Source of the DNA: a virus
Virus record (IMG/VR): IMGVR_UViG_3300017666_000013
Span: 1-26,610 of that record
DNA length: 26,610 nucleotides
Strand: one strand, 5' to 3'
The notes under the pieces were generated by a model that saw only the letters and a program-made list of their open reading frames with translations, was not told the DNA's origin and made no database searches. Positions 6,584 through 14,301 of the stretch are shown one piece after another. A program made the position numbers and the translations under genes. The first letter of the stretch is position 1. Every line of letters starts with the position of its first letter.

Positions 6584-7039
6584 TTGGTTGTCTTCGAAGG
6601 GACCGCTCCCCCGCTTTCCGAGTTGGACATTCGGCGCGTCGAGCGCAAGCTGGGGATTCGTTTGCCGCAAGATCTCAAGGAGCACTACCTCCGCTTTAAC
6701 GGCGGAACCCCCCGGCCTGAATTCTTCGTCAAGGATGGAGAGGCCTATGACGTCAAAAAAGTCCTGCCTATGAACATTCGCGACGACATCGGATTAACCT
6801 TCGAAGATACCTACTTATTCCTGGTCCATGAGAAGCCAGAGTTCCCGCTCGGATATATACCGTTCGCGTGCGATTCAGCAGGTGATTACTTCCTGTATAG
6901 CGTCCAGCCCGGGTCCTTCGGGACCATCATGTTCAACTCAAGGGCAGATTACGGAGACGACGATCGGTACGTTTTCTTTCTCGCTGCTAGCTTGAGAGAA
7001 TTCATCAATTCTCTCACTGAATGCCCTGAAGGGATGTAG
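6584..7039 (+). CDS. SMI1/KNR4 (SUKH) family immunity protein
   Basis: The start is set at TTG 6584 because GAGGAG (6571-6576) lies seven bases before it; a TTG at 6566 would add six residues and overlap the toxin stop. The 151-aa product has SUKH hallmarks: an N-terminal LSELDIRRVERKLGIRLP helix, DLKEHYLRFNGG, the central IPFACDSAGDYFLY strand pair, and a final VFFLAASLREFINSL. SUKH proteins commonly act as immunity proteins that bind and neutralise nuclease toxins, including HNH types, in polymorphic toxin systems. The gene lies directly behind an HNH-type toxin remnant, as expected for a toxin-immunity pair. It is intact and appears less GC-rich than its neighbours. An orphan immunity gene could still protect the host against sibling toxins. 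Confidence 0.85.
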   Translation: MVVFEGTAPPLSELDIRRVERKLGIRLPQDLKEHYLRFNGGTPRPEFFVKDGEAYDVKKVLPMNIRDDIGLTFEDTYLFLVHEKPEFPLGYIPFACDSAGDYFLYSVQPGSFGTIMFNSRADYGDDDRYVFFLAASLREFINSLTECPEGM

Positions 7040-7133
7040 TGACGGGAGAGCCGGGACAGCGGCGCGTGATCCCGCCGTATCTCCCGACGTCGTCGGCAGG
7101 ACGATGTTCATCAAGACAATAGGGAGAAGACCG

Positions 7134-7433
7134 ATGCCTGACCAAAGTGCGTTGGAGCATGCGGCTGCGCGGGCCGTGCGGGCCGAGGCATTGCTCGGCG
7201 ACGAGCTGCTGAGCGAGTCCTTCGATGCGCTCGAGAAGAGCTACATCGCAGCCTGGCGTGCCACGACGATCGACGATGCTGCCGGCCGGGAGAAGCTGTT
7301 TCTCGCCATCAACATCCTCGGCAAGGTGCGCGACCACCTCGCGGGTGTCGTTGCGAACGGCAAGCTGGCGCGGGCAGAACTGAAGGAGCTCGCAGAGACA
7401 GGGGAGCGCCGGAAGCGGTTCGGGATCATTTAG
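7134..7433 (+). CDS. Small conserved phage protein (portal-region)
   Basis: ATG 7134 follows a purine-rich AGGGAGAAG (7121-7129), better than the upstream in-frame ATG at 7104. The 99-aa product is almost wholly alpha-helical and charged, with ALLGDELLSESFDALEKSYIAAW, GREKLFLAINILGKVRDHL and LKELAE blocks (named in pieces). I recall proteins of this type directly behind the portal in P22-like rhizobial prophages. No enzymatic motif is visible and the function is unknown. Its presence suggests that the toxin-immunity cassette was inserted between the portal and this core gene. Confidence 0.7.
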   Translation: MPDQSALEHAAARAVRAEALLGDELLSESFDALEKSYIAAWRATTIDDAAGREKLFLAINILGKVRDHLAGVVANGKLARAELKELAETGERRKRFGII

Positions 7434-7568
7434 GTGTTGCAACCGAAACGAGAGTCGTGAAGAATGTTTCGCGTTTGTTCTTGCGATGGTGACGTGTCTT
7501 CATCTCAAGCGGCGTTGCCAAACTGAGCGGCATCCATGCGGTGCCGGCTGATAAATGGTGATCCGTAA

Positions 7569-8417
7569 ATGGGCTTCAGAATAGTCCAGGTCAGAACGCC
7601 AGTCTTATCTTCGCTTGCTGCGCTGTTGTCGCTGTCGAGTCTCCTCCTGGTCGGTCAGTCCAACGCCGAAGAGAGCTTGTTCGACCGAAATGTGTTGCGA
7701 GGTGCAGTTGACGGATGCCAACGTGTCGTCGTGCGTCCCATCGCGCTTTCCGACAGCCAGGACGTCGTGTGTTTCGATGGCCGGATCGAGAGGGAAGCCG
7801 ACGTAGCAGCGGCGCTGAAATTGAAGGAAGGCGGGATCTTCGTCGTCCGGAGCGCCGGAGGCGACATCGCGGCGTCGATCGCTCTGGCCAACATTCTTCG
7901 CGACCGGCGTGCAGTGGTCGTCGTCCATGATCAATGTTTGTCCAGCTGCGCGAACTATATTCTGATCGCATCGGCTCGGAGCTATGTGCTCAAGGGCGCT
8001 CTGGTCGCATGGGACTACGAGAGCAGCGATCCCGCTCTACCATCATGCGCCACATTTGCGATGGAGAAGACGCGAGATGGAGATTTCCGCCTGCAGCGCG
8101 GCTCCTGCCAGCCCTTGTCTGCCGACGAGGCTCAATGGCGGAAAATCGTGCTGGCCCAGACCGCATTCTACCGGGAGCGGATGATCGACCCGCGCTTTGA
8201 GCCGCCGCCGGACAATCGGTATCTGCGAAAGATGGTCAAGTCTCTCTATCCCGATACTCGCGCCTACCACCATATCGGGTGGACTCTTCACCCCAGATAC
8301 TTCGAGAGGTTGTTCAAGACCAAGATTGTCTACGAGGCCTATCCGGAAGGGCAGGCCGAAGTAGACGAGATGGTGGACCGGCTGCGTCTCGACATGAGGG
8401 TGATTTACGACCCGTAG
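7569..8417 (+). CDS. Secreted ClpP/crotonase-fold-like protein (accessory)
   Basis: The N-terminus (282-aa protein) is a Sec signal: a basic start, a Leu/Ser-rich core at residues 11-30, and a likely cleavage after SNA (residue 33). The mature part shows a ClpP/crotonase-like pattern: a GGIFVVRSAGGDIAASIALANIL strand-turn-helix, with SAGG like the oxyanion region, followed by HDQCLSSCANYILIASA. There a Ser in C-L-S-S-C-A (about residues 125-126) is in the place of the nucleophile of related periplasmic proteins (COG3904-like). It would act in the periplasm, perhaps as a serine hydrolase; a His or Asp partner cannot be assigned by eye. There is no structural role in virions that I know of, so it is probably a moron. 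A near-match to a LexA half-site pair lies upstream but is weak. Confidence 0.6.
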   Translation: MGFRIVQVRTPVLSSLAALLSLSSLLLVGQSNAEESLFDRNVLRGAVDGCQRVVVRPIALSDSQDVVCFDGRIEREADVAAALKLKEGGIFVVRSAGGDIAASIALANILRDRRAVVVVHDQCLSSCANYILIASARSYVLKGALVAWDYESSDPALPSCATFAMEKTRDGDFRLQRGSCQPLSADEAQWRKIVLAQTAFYRERMIDPRFEPPPDNRYLRKMVKSLYPDTRAYHHIGWTLHPRYFERLFKTKIVYEAYPEGQAEVDEMVDRLRLDMRVIYDP

Positions 8418-8507
8418 GCCAGGCGCTCGGCCGATGGCGAAGTGAACCAATCCGTTTTCCGCCCTCCGTTCTTCGCCCCGTGAATTGGCAAGCGTGGTGC
8501 ATTGAAG

Positions 8508-8861
8508 ATGAAAGAAATACCGACCGACAGCGATCGAACGACTCCGATCCTCGATTATCCCGGCTATTCCATGCCTGGCTTTTTGTCGTGGTTGCCGGGT
8601 GAGATCCCAGGGCTTGGTATCCCGGACTGGGGTCCCATTCCACAGCTGCGGCGTGAGCGGCCGGTGACGCCGCCGTCTCGGAATCCGAATCTGCCGCCGG
8701 CGCACGAAGTCGATCCTCCGGATCGACCTCCTGAATGGCTGTTCGGTCCGCCGCGCATCGTCGAAGCCCCGCGTGTCTCGCGCCAGACGATGGCCGAGAC
8801 TCCTCCGGCGACGGCACGACCGTCGTCAACGCCACCAGCCGATCTCATCATCGGCGGATGA
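8508..8861 (+). CDS. Proline-rich hypothetical protein (possible truncated effector prefix)
   Basis: ATG 8508 is used; TTG 8502 is also in frame. The 118-aa product is rich in Pro, Gly and Trp: DYPGYSMPGFLSWLPGEIPG, GIPDWGPIPQL, then PPSRNPNLPPAHEVDPPDRP and WLFGPPRIVEAP. It has no membrane segment or catalytic motif and is probably extended. Prefixes of this kind seem familiar to me from larger effector-like ORFs in rhizobial prophages, but I cannot confirm that without a search. The same frame beyond the stop at 8859 continues open for some distance, and an ATGA overlap (ATG 8858) begins a 52-codon ORF. Truncation of a longer gene is therefore possible. Confidence 0.45.
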   Translation: MKEIPTDSDRTTPILDYPGYSMPGFLSWLPGEIPGLGIPDWGPIPQLRRERPVTPPSRNPNLPPAHEVDPPDRPPEWLFGPPRIVEAPRVSRQTMAETPPATARPSSTPPADLIIGG

Positions 8862-9264
8862 CTGGCGCGTCCAACAGCAAACGGGAGTCGGACGCCATCG
8901 TCTGCTTTCAATGCGGGATCCTTACCGCTACGGGGCCGTCCCCCAGCGGGGCTCCAGAGATCCGGGCCGGTCAAAAGACGAGTCCTCTCAAGACAAGTCG
9001 CCGATCCGATACTTGACGCGTGTCCGCCCAGGCTGACGTCGCGCGAGAAAGTGCAGATCACGTAACGATCGAAGTGCCGACCCCGTGCGATACGCGCGGG
9101 CGCCCGGCGGAGGCTTCTCGCGGATCCGCGAACCGTAAACTTACGTTTCCGCGCCATCGCGTGAGCGAGAACAGATACGCCATCAACTCCAGCCGCAGTT
9201 CCGAGAGAGGCGCAACCACATCGTTGCCCTGCCGGAGCGGCATGGCTCTCACAAGGAAATATCG
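8862..9264 (+). other. Region without a convincing gene before the capsid gene
   Basis: About 400 bases separate the Pro-rich ORF from the capsid start. Short open frames exist, such as ATG 8858 to 9016 (52 codons), but their composition is not convincing. The last bases hold the capsid ribosome-binding site (AAGGAAA, about 9253). I see no clear promoter, terminator or repeat. It may be the decayed remainder of the ORF ending at 8861. Confidence 0.4.
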
Positions 9265-10227
9265 ATGTCCCTTCCGACTTCCACTTTCGTCACGTATTCC
9301 GCGGTGGGTAACCGCGAAGACCTCAGTGACATGATCTATCGCATCGATCCCGTCGACACGCCCTTCATGAGCGGCGTCGACAAGGAGAAGGCCACAGCGG
9401 TCAACCACGAATGGCAGACCCAGGCCCTCGCTGCGGCCGACAGTGCCAATGCCCAGCTCGAGGGCGATGACCCCAACACCAACACGACCACGCCGACCGT
9501 GCGCCTCGGCAATCTCTGCCAGATCTCCTACAAGGTCGCGCGGGTCTCGGGCACGCAGCAGGCGGTGGATCACGCTGGCCGCGACAACGAATTGGCGTAT
9601 CAGGAGATGCTCAAAGGTCTCGAGCTGAAGCGCGACCTCGAAACCATCCTGTGCGGAACCAACCAGGCCAAGGTGGCGGGCAACACCACCACCCCGCGCA
9701 AGAGTGCGTCCGTGCTGTCCTGGATCGTATCGAACACGTCCAAGGGCACCGCCGGTGGTGCAGCGGACCCGGCAGCCGCCGACGGCACGGGCACGCGAAC
9801 CGACGGCACGCAACTCGCCTTCACCGAGGTGCGCCTGAAGACCGTGCTGTCCTCGATCTGGATCAATGGTGGCAAGCCCGGCACCATCATGACCGGCGCC
9901 TTCAACAAGCAGGTGTTCTCGACCTTCACCGGTCGCTCGACCGCGATCGAGGAATCCAAGTCGAAGAAGATCGTGGCATCGGTCGACGCCTACGAGTCCG
10001 ATTTCGGCAAGCTGAAGGTGATCGCCAACCGCTTCCAGCGCCCGCGCGACGTCCTCGTGCTTGAGATCGAGAAGTGGGCGGTGGCCTACCTCAATGGCCG
10101 CAACATGATCTCGATCCCGCTGGCCAAGACCGGCGATTCCGATCGCCGGCAGATCCTGGCGGAATATGCGCTGGTGTCCCGCAACGAGAAGGCCTCGGGC
10201 GGCGTCTTCGACAATACCACCTCCTGA
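9265..10227 (+). CDS. Major capsid protein (SU10-like, DUF5309 type)
   Basis: This 320-aa protein should form the icosahedral shell. It opens with TSTFVTYSAVGNREDLSDMI and IDPVDTPFMSGV, typical of SU10/DUF5309 capsid proteins. HEWQTQAL, a DNELAYQEMLKGLELKRDLE spine helix, a Gly/Ala/Thr-rich loop (about residues 160-185), and INGGKPGTIMTGAFNKQVFS follow. The end has RNMISIPLAKTGDSDRRQIL and a YALVSRNEKASGGV strand. ATG 9265 has AAGGAAA about eight bases before it. Length fits the family. A strong terminator-like hairpin follows immediately, which would give the capsid gene higher transcript levels than its downstream neighbours. Confidence 0.93.
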   Translation: MSLPTSTFVTYSAVGNREDLSDMIYRIDPVDTPFMSGVDKEKATAVNHEWQTQALAAADSANAQLEGDDPNTNTTTPTVRLGNLCQISYKVARVSGTQQAVDHAGRDNELAYQEMLKGLELKRDLETILCGTNQAKVAGNTTTPRKSASVLSWIVSNTSKGTAGGAADPAAADGTGTRTDGTQLAFTEVRLKTVLSSIWINGGKPGTIMTGAFNKQVFSTFTGRSTAIEESKSKKIVASVDAYESDFGKLKVIANRFQRPRDVLVLEIEKWAVAYLNGRNMISIPLAKTGDSDRRQILAEYALVSRNEKASGGVFDNTTS

Positions 10228-10252
10228 ACGATCAGGATCTTCCCTCGTCATC

Positions 10253-10283
10253 GGGGCGGCCTTCGGGCTGCCCCTTCTTTTTT
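10253..10283 (+). terminator. Terminator/attenuator after the capsid gene
   Basis: The arms GGGGCGGCC (10253-10261) and GGCTGCCCC (10266-10274) pair along nine positions with one G-U wobble. They enclose a stable TTCG tetraloop and are followed by TTCTTTTTT (10275-10283). It ends 12 bases before the next gene's ATG, whose ribosome-binding site GGAGAG begins at 10284. It probably attenuates rather than fully stops transcription, since no new promoter is evident. Confidence 0.85.
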
Positions 10284-10294
10284 GGAGAGCCAAG

Positions 10295-10657
10295 ATGCCG
10301 CTTCCCGGCAACCGCACCCTCAATACCGCCGATCTTACGGCTTACACGCCATCTTGCGGCGCAACCCCGGTGGCTGCCTATGTTCGCGTTCCCTTTCGCT
10401 GTCGCGTCCTGAAGGTCGCCGGCATCCTCGGCGGCGCGATCACCACGGCGGACGGGACCGTTACCGCCTCCGCCAACGCGGCCACGCTGGCGACGTTCAC
10501 CGTCACGCAGGCCGGCTCCGCGGCCGGACAATTGTTCTCGGCCGTGCCGCCGTCGCCGACCTATCTGAACGAGGACGACGTGATCGTCCTGACGCCGTCC
10601 GGTGCCTCCGGCACCGCGATCCCCATGCATTTTTCCGTTTCGGTGAGGGCTGCCTGA
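10295..10657 (+). CDS. Putative virion protein (head decoration or minor head type)
   Basis: ATG 10295 follows GGAGAG (10284-10289). The 120-aa product is beta-rich, with VAAYVRVPFRCRVLKVAGIL and Gly/Ala/Thr runs, then LATFTVTQAGSAAGQL and VIVLTPSGASGTAIPMHFSV. Such small beta-sandwich proteins next to capsid genes often decorate the head, but this role is inferred from position and composition only. It is separated from the next ORF by a single base, indicating co-translation within the structural operon. Confidence 0.6.
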   Translation: MPLPGNRTLNTADLTAYTPSCGATPVAAYVRVPFRCRVLKVAGILGGAITTADGTVTASANAATLATFTVTQAGSAAGQLFSAVPPSPTYLNEDDVIVLTPSGASGTAIPMHFSVSVRAA

Positions 10658-10658
10658 C

Positions 10659-10970
10659 ATGTCGTTCCTCCCCAAGCAGAGCTCATCTCGGGTCGGTCCA
10701 ACCCAGACGATCGCCTATGACAGCAGCGTCGGGATTACCAACGCATTCGGACCCGGGACTTATCAGCTGCGCCTCGTCTCCAATTCCGGCTGCTGCTATC
10801 GCATCGGCGACGGTGCGCAGACCGCGACGATTGCGGACCCCTACCTGCCGGCCAACGTCGTCGAATATGTCACGGTCAGTCCCGGCCAACGCATTGCAGC
10901 GCTGAAAGCCGCGACCAACGGTCTGGTCACGGCCACGGCCGGCACGCTCTGGGTGACGGAGCTGTCGTGA
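10659..10970 (+). CDS. Small structural-type phage protein
   Basis: A 103-aa beta-rich protein starting one base after the previous stop. It has YQLRLVSNSGCCYRIGDGAQ, a pattern of short strands seen in small virion proteins, then VVEYVTVSPGQRIAALKAA and TAGTLWVTELS. There is no enzymatic motif or membrane segment. Its stop overlaps the next start (TGATG arrangement at 10968-10972). It is probably a head or tail accessory protein; its exact place is unknown. Confidence 0.6.
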   Translation: MSFLPKQSSSRVGPTQTIAYDSSVGITNAFGPGTYQLRLVSNSGCCYRIGDGAQTATIADPYLPANVVEYVTVSPGQRIAALKAATNGLVTATAGTLWVTELS

Positions 10971-11302
10971 TGGATGGCGTACAGATCAGGCCTCATCTCG
11001 ACAGTAACGGCCGCGAGCTTGCGATCGAACACGTTCAGGACGTGGCGCCGATCCTGGAATGGAACAGGCGGGCGCGGAGCGACGAGCAGCGCGGCGACTG
11101 GGGGCGGCACGTCGCCCGCATCCCGAACGTCGTCTATGTCCAGTGGCTCAATGAAGAGCACGCGCGCGGCAACACCGCGCTGCGGCTGTTCACCCCCGAG
11201 TTCGACGCGATCGTGCAGCGCAAGCTCGACGATCCGGAGTGGGCCTATCTGCGCACCGACAGACCGAAACTTCAGGCCGGCTGGACAGCGGAGCTCGCGT
11301 GA
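10970..11302 (+). CDS. Conserved phage hypothetical protein (structural operon)
   Basis: ATG 10970 overlaps the preceding TGA by one base (GTG 10967 is an alternative start). The 110-aa product is helical and charged, with ELAIEHVQDVAPILEWNRRA, DWGRHVARIPNVVYVQWLNE and LDDPEWAYLRT pieces. I recall comparable short proteins between capsid and adaptor genes of podoviruses of this type, with no assigned function. Its stop overlaps the adaptor gene's GTG by three of four bases, so translational coupling is likely. Confidence 0.65.
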   Translation: MDGVQIRPHLDSNGRELAIEHVQDVAPILEWNRRARSDEQRGDWGRHVARIPNVVYVQWLNEEHARGNTALRLFTPEFDAIVQRKLDDPEWAYLRTDRPKLQAGWTAELA

Positions 11303-11952
11303 CACAGATCATCGACTGCGCTTCGCTGCAGACCGCAGTGACCGAGTACCTCGCGCGCGACCAGGATACGACGTTGATTGCGCGAATCCCGACCTTCGTC
11401 CAGCTGGCGGAAGCCAAGTTCAATCGGCAGCTCTTCGTGCGGCAGATGGAGCAGCGCGCGACCGCACTCGTCGATCTCGGCGCGGGTGAGCCCGAATTCA
11501 TCTCGCTGCCCTCGGACTTCCAGTCCATGCGGCGGGTCCGCCTGTCCAGTGTGACGGGGAAGCCATGCCTGGAGTTCAAGTCCGGGACGCAGATGGACGA
11601 ATACCGCTTCGCGACATCGGACATCGCCGCCCGACCGCGGTACTTCACCGTGTTCGGCAACGAGCTGGAACTCGCGCCGAGCCCCGACGCGGCCTACACG
11701 ATCGAGATGGTTTATCGGCAGAACGTGCCATCGCTCGCCTCGACCGGCAGTAACTGGCTGCTGGCCATGGCGCCCGATCTCTATCTCTACGGCGCGCTGC
11801 TGGAATCCGCGCCATACATCAAGGAAGACGGCCGGATCCAGACCTGGGGACTCGGCTTCACGTCGGCACTCGCCGATCTCAACAATCTCGGACTGACCTC
11901 GACCTTCAATGCCGGGCCGATGACGGTGCGCGTGTCCGGACAAGTCATCTAG
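11299..11952 (+). CDS. Head-tail adaptor protein (SU10-type)
   Basis: GTG 11299 overlaps the previous stop (GTGA). The 217-aa product begins MTQIIDCASLQTAVTEYLAR and continues IPTFVQLAEAKFNRQL. It then has the beta-rich LPSDFQSMRRVRL region, ELELAPSPDA, and near the end a helix with APDLYLYGALLESAPYIKED. This layout is that of podoviral adaptor proteins that bind the portal from below and connect it with the nozzle. Place in the operon between capsid and tail genes agrees. The longer upstream frame from 11239 overlaps the previous gene and is rejected as the start. Confidence 0.8.
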   Translation: MTQIIDCASLQTAVTEYLARDQDTTLIARIPTFVQLAEAKFNRQLFVRQMEQRATALVDLGAGEPEFISLPSDFQSMRRVRLSSVTGKPCLEFKSGTQMDEYRFATSDIAARPRYFTVFGNELELAPSPDAAYTIEMVYRQNVPSLASTGSNWLLAMAPDLYLYGALLESAPYIKEDGRIQTWGLGFTSALADLNNLGLTSTFNAGPMTVRVSGQVI

Positions 11953-11962
11953 GAGCGGACCA

Positions 11963-12394
11963 ATGGCAGCCTTCAACAAGTTATACTGCTTCGTGCAGGA
12001 CGTCGCCAATGCCCTGCACGACATGAAAACGGGGACGGCCCAGATCTACAAGATCTATCTGACCAACACGGCACCCGTCGTCACCAACACGGTGTACAAC
12101 GCGCCTGCGGACCTCGCGTCGGGCAATGGCTATACCGCCGGCGGCAACAGCATCGGTACCGTCACGGGGGGACAGACCACGGGCACGTTCAAGTTCGTCG
12201 GTTCTGCAGATCCGAGCTGGACGGCCTCCGGCGGCTCGATTGGTCCGTTCCAATATGCCGTGCTCTACAATTCGACGTCCTCGACCAAGCCGCTGATCGG
12301 ATGGTGGGACTACGGTGCGGCGGTTACGCTGACCAATGGCAACACCTTCACCGTCGATCTCGACCAGACCAACGGCATTCTGACGATCACCTGA
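11963..12394 (+). CDS. Putative tail/virion structural protein
   Basis: ATG 11963 follows AGGAGCGG (about 11952-11959). The 143-aa product has a helical MAAFNKLYCFVQDVANALHDM start and then beta-type sequence rich in Thr, Gly and Asn, ending QYAVLYNSTSSTKPL, GWWDYGAAV and FTVDLDQTNGILTI. The composition and place in the operon suggest a small tail or head-surface protein. No known catalytic or binding motif is seen. It is separated from the next gene by one base. Confidence 0.65.
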   Translation: MAAFNKLYCFVQDVANALHDMKTGTAQIYKIYLTNTAPVVTNTVYNAPADLASGNGYTAGGNSIGTVTGGQTTGTFKFVGSADPSWTASGGSIGPFQYAVLYNSTSSTKPLIGWWDYGAAVTLTNGNTFTVDLDQTNGILTIT

Positions 12395-12395
12395 C

Positions 12396-13229
12396 ATGGC
12401 AGCCTTTCTCGACGTTTGCAGGTTCACGCCTTCGGCCGGCGGCACCACCGACTGGACCTATGCTGCGGCCGTTACGGGCTATCAGAGCCCAGCCGCAGCC
12501 GGCGTGGTCAACGGCCGGCTGTACAAATATCGTGCCGAAAGCACCGACCTCAGCCAGTGGGAGGTCGGCGAGGGCGCCTACAATACCTCGTCGGGTGTAC
12601 TGGCGAGAACGACGGTGCTTTTCAACTCGTCGGGTACAACCGCGAAGATCAACTTCGCAGCAGCGCCGCAGGTCGCCGTCGTGGCGCTCAAGGAAGACTT
12701 GATCTCGATCGAGGAAAGCAACGGCTTTACCACGACGCAACAGGCGCAGGCGCGAAGCAACATCGGCGTGACGGCGATTGGCGCGGCCAGCATCGGACAG
12801 ATCCCGGGCACGACCTCGACCACGCAACCGTCCGCCGGAAACATCGGCGAGGTGATCATCATCAATTCCTCGCTCACCTTGTCCGGCTCCGGTGTCAGCG
12901 GAAACGTCGGCAGTGCGAGCGTCACTCCAGGCATCTACGACGTGACCATCTCCGGGACGTTCGGCGGACCCGGTGCGACCACGTCGTCCGACTGGAATCT
13001 GGCCTTCGGGACCTCCAGTGCCACGGTGGGGGGAAGCCAGGTCATCCAGCTTCATGAGCGTATCGGCAGTTCCTCGCCCATGGGGGACATGGCGATCGTG
13101 TTGTCGTCCGCCTCGGTCCGCATCACCGTCGCGAGCACGACCACTCATTTTCTCTGCGCGCAGGCCAGCTACTCCGGGGCCGGAGGCTATTCGGTCCAGG
13201 CGCAGGCCTTTATCCGCCGCGCAAGCTAG
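12396..13229 (+). CDS. Putative tail fibre/appendage protein
   Basis: The 277-aa product starts with a domain common at the front of phage appendage proteins: TTDWTYAAAVTGYQSPAAAG, then LYKYRAESTDLSQWEVGEG and NTSSGVLARTTVL. A TTQQAQARSNIG motif (about residues 112-123), typical of fibre proteins, separates this from a Ser/Thr/Gly-rich beta C-terminal domain that may be the exposed part. It would be attached to the tail or nozzle and contact the host surface. The next ORF may encode a small assembly helper. No collar or esterase motif is present. Confidence 0.65.
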   Translation: MAAFLDVCRFTPSAGGTTDWTYAAAVTGYQSPAAAGVVNGRLYKYRAESTDLSQWEVGEGAYNTSSGVLARTTVLFNSSGTTAKINFAAAPQVAVVALKEDLISIEESNGFTTTQQAQARSNIGVTAIGAASIGQIPGTTSTTQPSAGNIGEVIIINSSLTLSGSGVSGNVGSASVTPGIYDVTISGTFGGPGATTSSDWNLAFGTSSATVGGSQVIQLHERIGSSSPMGDMAIVLSSASVRITVASTTTHFLCAQASYSGAGGYSVQAQAFIRRAS

Positions 13230-13240
13230 GACGTCGGAAC

Positions 13241-13672
13241 ATGGCATATCAGTCCAAGGACTACGTGCTTGCGTTGACCAGCCTGTGTCCGGGCCTGGCC
13301 GTCAATGTCGATTTCGAAGTGTCGGATCACGGCAGCGGACCGTTCATTTCCCGCTGGGAACGAGCTGACGTGACGCAGCCGACTCTTGCGGAGATCGAGT
13401 CCGTCGACACCGATGCTCTGCTGCGGGAGCAGGCGACCTTCGCCGCGCGCGACCTGATGGCCCAACTCGTGCCCGACGATTACGCAAGAATCCAGTCGGC
13501 AATCGCATCGAGCCCCGCCTTGGGGCTGCTGTGGTCCGCCTTGCTTGCCCAGGGAGAAGCGCCGATCTCGGTCGGCTCCGACCGCTTCAAGCAGGGATGG
13601 ACAGGCATGATGTCCGCGTTGGGCGAGGCGCGTGCGCGGACCATAGCCGACGCCCTGCGCATTCAGGTGTGA
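13241..13672 (+). CDS. Small phage protein, possible tail-fibre assembly or XkdW-like protein
   Basis: The 143-aa product has an N-terminal beta-like half with YQSKDYVLALTSLCPGL and VDFEVSDHGSGPFISRW, and a helical C-terminal half with AARDLMAQLVPDDYARIQ and FKQGWTGMMSALGEARA. The combination of a short N-terminal sheet with a helical tail, behind a fibre-like gene, resembles XkdW-like proteins. This is a weak family call. It could be a fibre chaperone or a minor virion part. Spacing to both neighbours is small, so it belongs to the structural operon. Confidence 0.5.
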   Translation: MAYQSKDYVLALTSLCPGLAVNVDFEVSDHGSGPFISRWERADVTQPTLAEIESVDTDALLREQATFAARDLMAQLVPDDYARIQSAIASSPALGLLWSALLAQGEAPISVGSDRFKQGWTGMMSALGEARARTIADALRIQV

Positions 13673-13675
13673 CCG

Positions 13676-14287
13676 ATGGCGCTTCTCGGATTTGGAGCCG
13701 TCGGGCGCCATGCGCTCGGGCAGTTGCCTGCGCTCGGGTTCACCAACACGGTGTTGATCGCCACGGCGGCGGGCTATGCAGCTGCCGGGCAAGGATCCGT
13801 GTTTCGATCGATGATGCCCCTCAATTCCGGCGCGTCTGCGAGCTTTGGCAGTGCCGCGGCCCTGGGAACTTCGCTGTCTGCGATGTCCGCCGGCTTCAAC
13901 ATGAGCCTGAATGCCTCGGCATTCAGGCGGGTGCTGTCAGTGAGTTCGTCGGCCTGCAGTGCCAACGGGCTGCAGACAGTGACTCTCGTTCGCATGCCGT
14001 CGCTGACCGGCGCGCATCTTCTCGCGGGAAAGACGGCCGCGACGGCGACGTCCGTGAGACTGGGCGGTGGCACGTATGTCGTCAGCGGTTATCCGTCAGG
14101 CGTGATCAGGGATTTCGAAGCCTGGTTTCCGCGGACGTTCGATGCAAGTGGCTGGACCGGTGTTGGGCCCGCGGCGGACACCTGGACCGCACAGAACCGA
14201 AGTGCCATCGCCTGGACGGGGAAGGCGGTGCCAACCGATCCTTGGATGTCCGCGACCCGTCAACCAGAGTCCTGGACGATCGAATAA
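13676..14287 (+). CDS. Structural-type hypothetical protein with Trp-rich C-terminus
   Basis: The 203-aa product is hydrophobic and low-complexity at first (LLGFGAVGRHALGQLPALGF, then many Ala/Ser/Gly). It has a beta domain VRLGGGTYVVSGYPSGV and ends in repeated Trp motifs (DTWTAQ, IAWTGKA, DPWMSA, ESWTIE, spaced about nine to ten residues). Trp-spaced ends like this occur in small appendage proteins. It lies between the XkdW-like ORF and the nozzle-type gene. No function is assigned. Confidence 0.55.
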   Translation: MALLGFGAVGRHALGQLPALGFTNTVLIATAAGYAAAGQGSVFRSMMPLNSGASASFGSAAALGTSLSAMSAGFNMSLNASAFRRVLSVSSSACSANGLQTVTLVRMPSLTGAHLLAGKTAATATSVRLGGGTYVVSGYPSGVIRDFEAWFPRTFDASGWTGVGPAADTWTAQNRSAIAWTGKAVPTDPWMSATRQPESWTIE

Positions 14288-14301
14288 TCGAGCAAACGAA
14301 A

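Noticed and set aside
7466-7480. Possible third LexA box (GTTT-N7-GTTC) before the secreted ClpP-like gene
   Set aside because: One conserved base is missing, and the -35 element and flank shared by the two good boxes are absent.
8858-9016. 52-codon ORF overlapping the stop of the Pro-rich ORF (ATGA)
   Set aside because: No convincing composition or ribosome-binding site; overlap alone is weak evidence.
9058-10323. Long minus-strand open frame opposite the major capsid gene
   Set aside because: It is a shadow of a confidently identified capsid gene, with low-complexity Arg/Gly/Leu composition.
13531-14301. Upstream extension of the nozzle gene frame
   Set aside because: It overlaps two other genes, is Arg/Cys-rich, and family-like sequence begins at ATG 14302.
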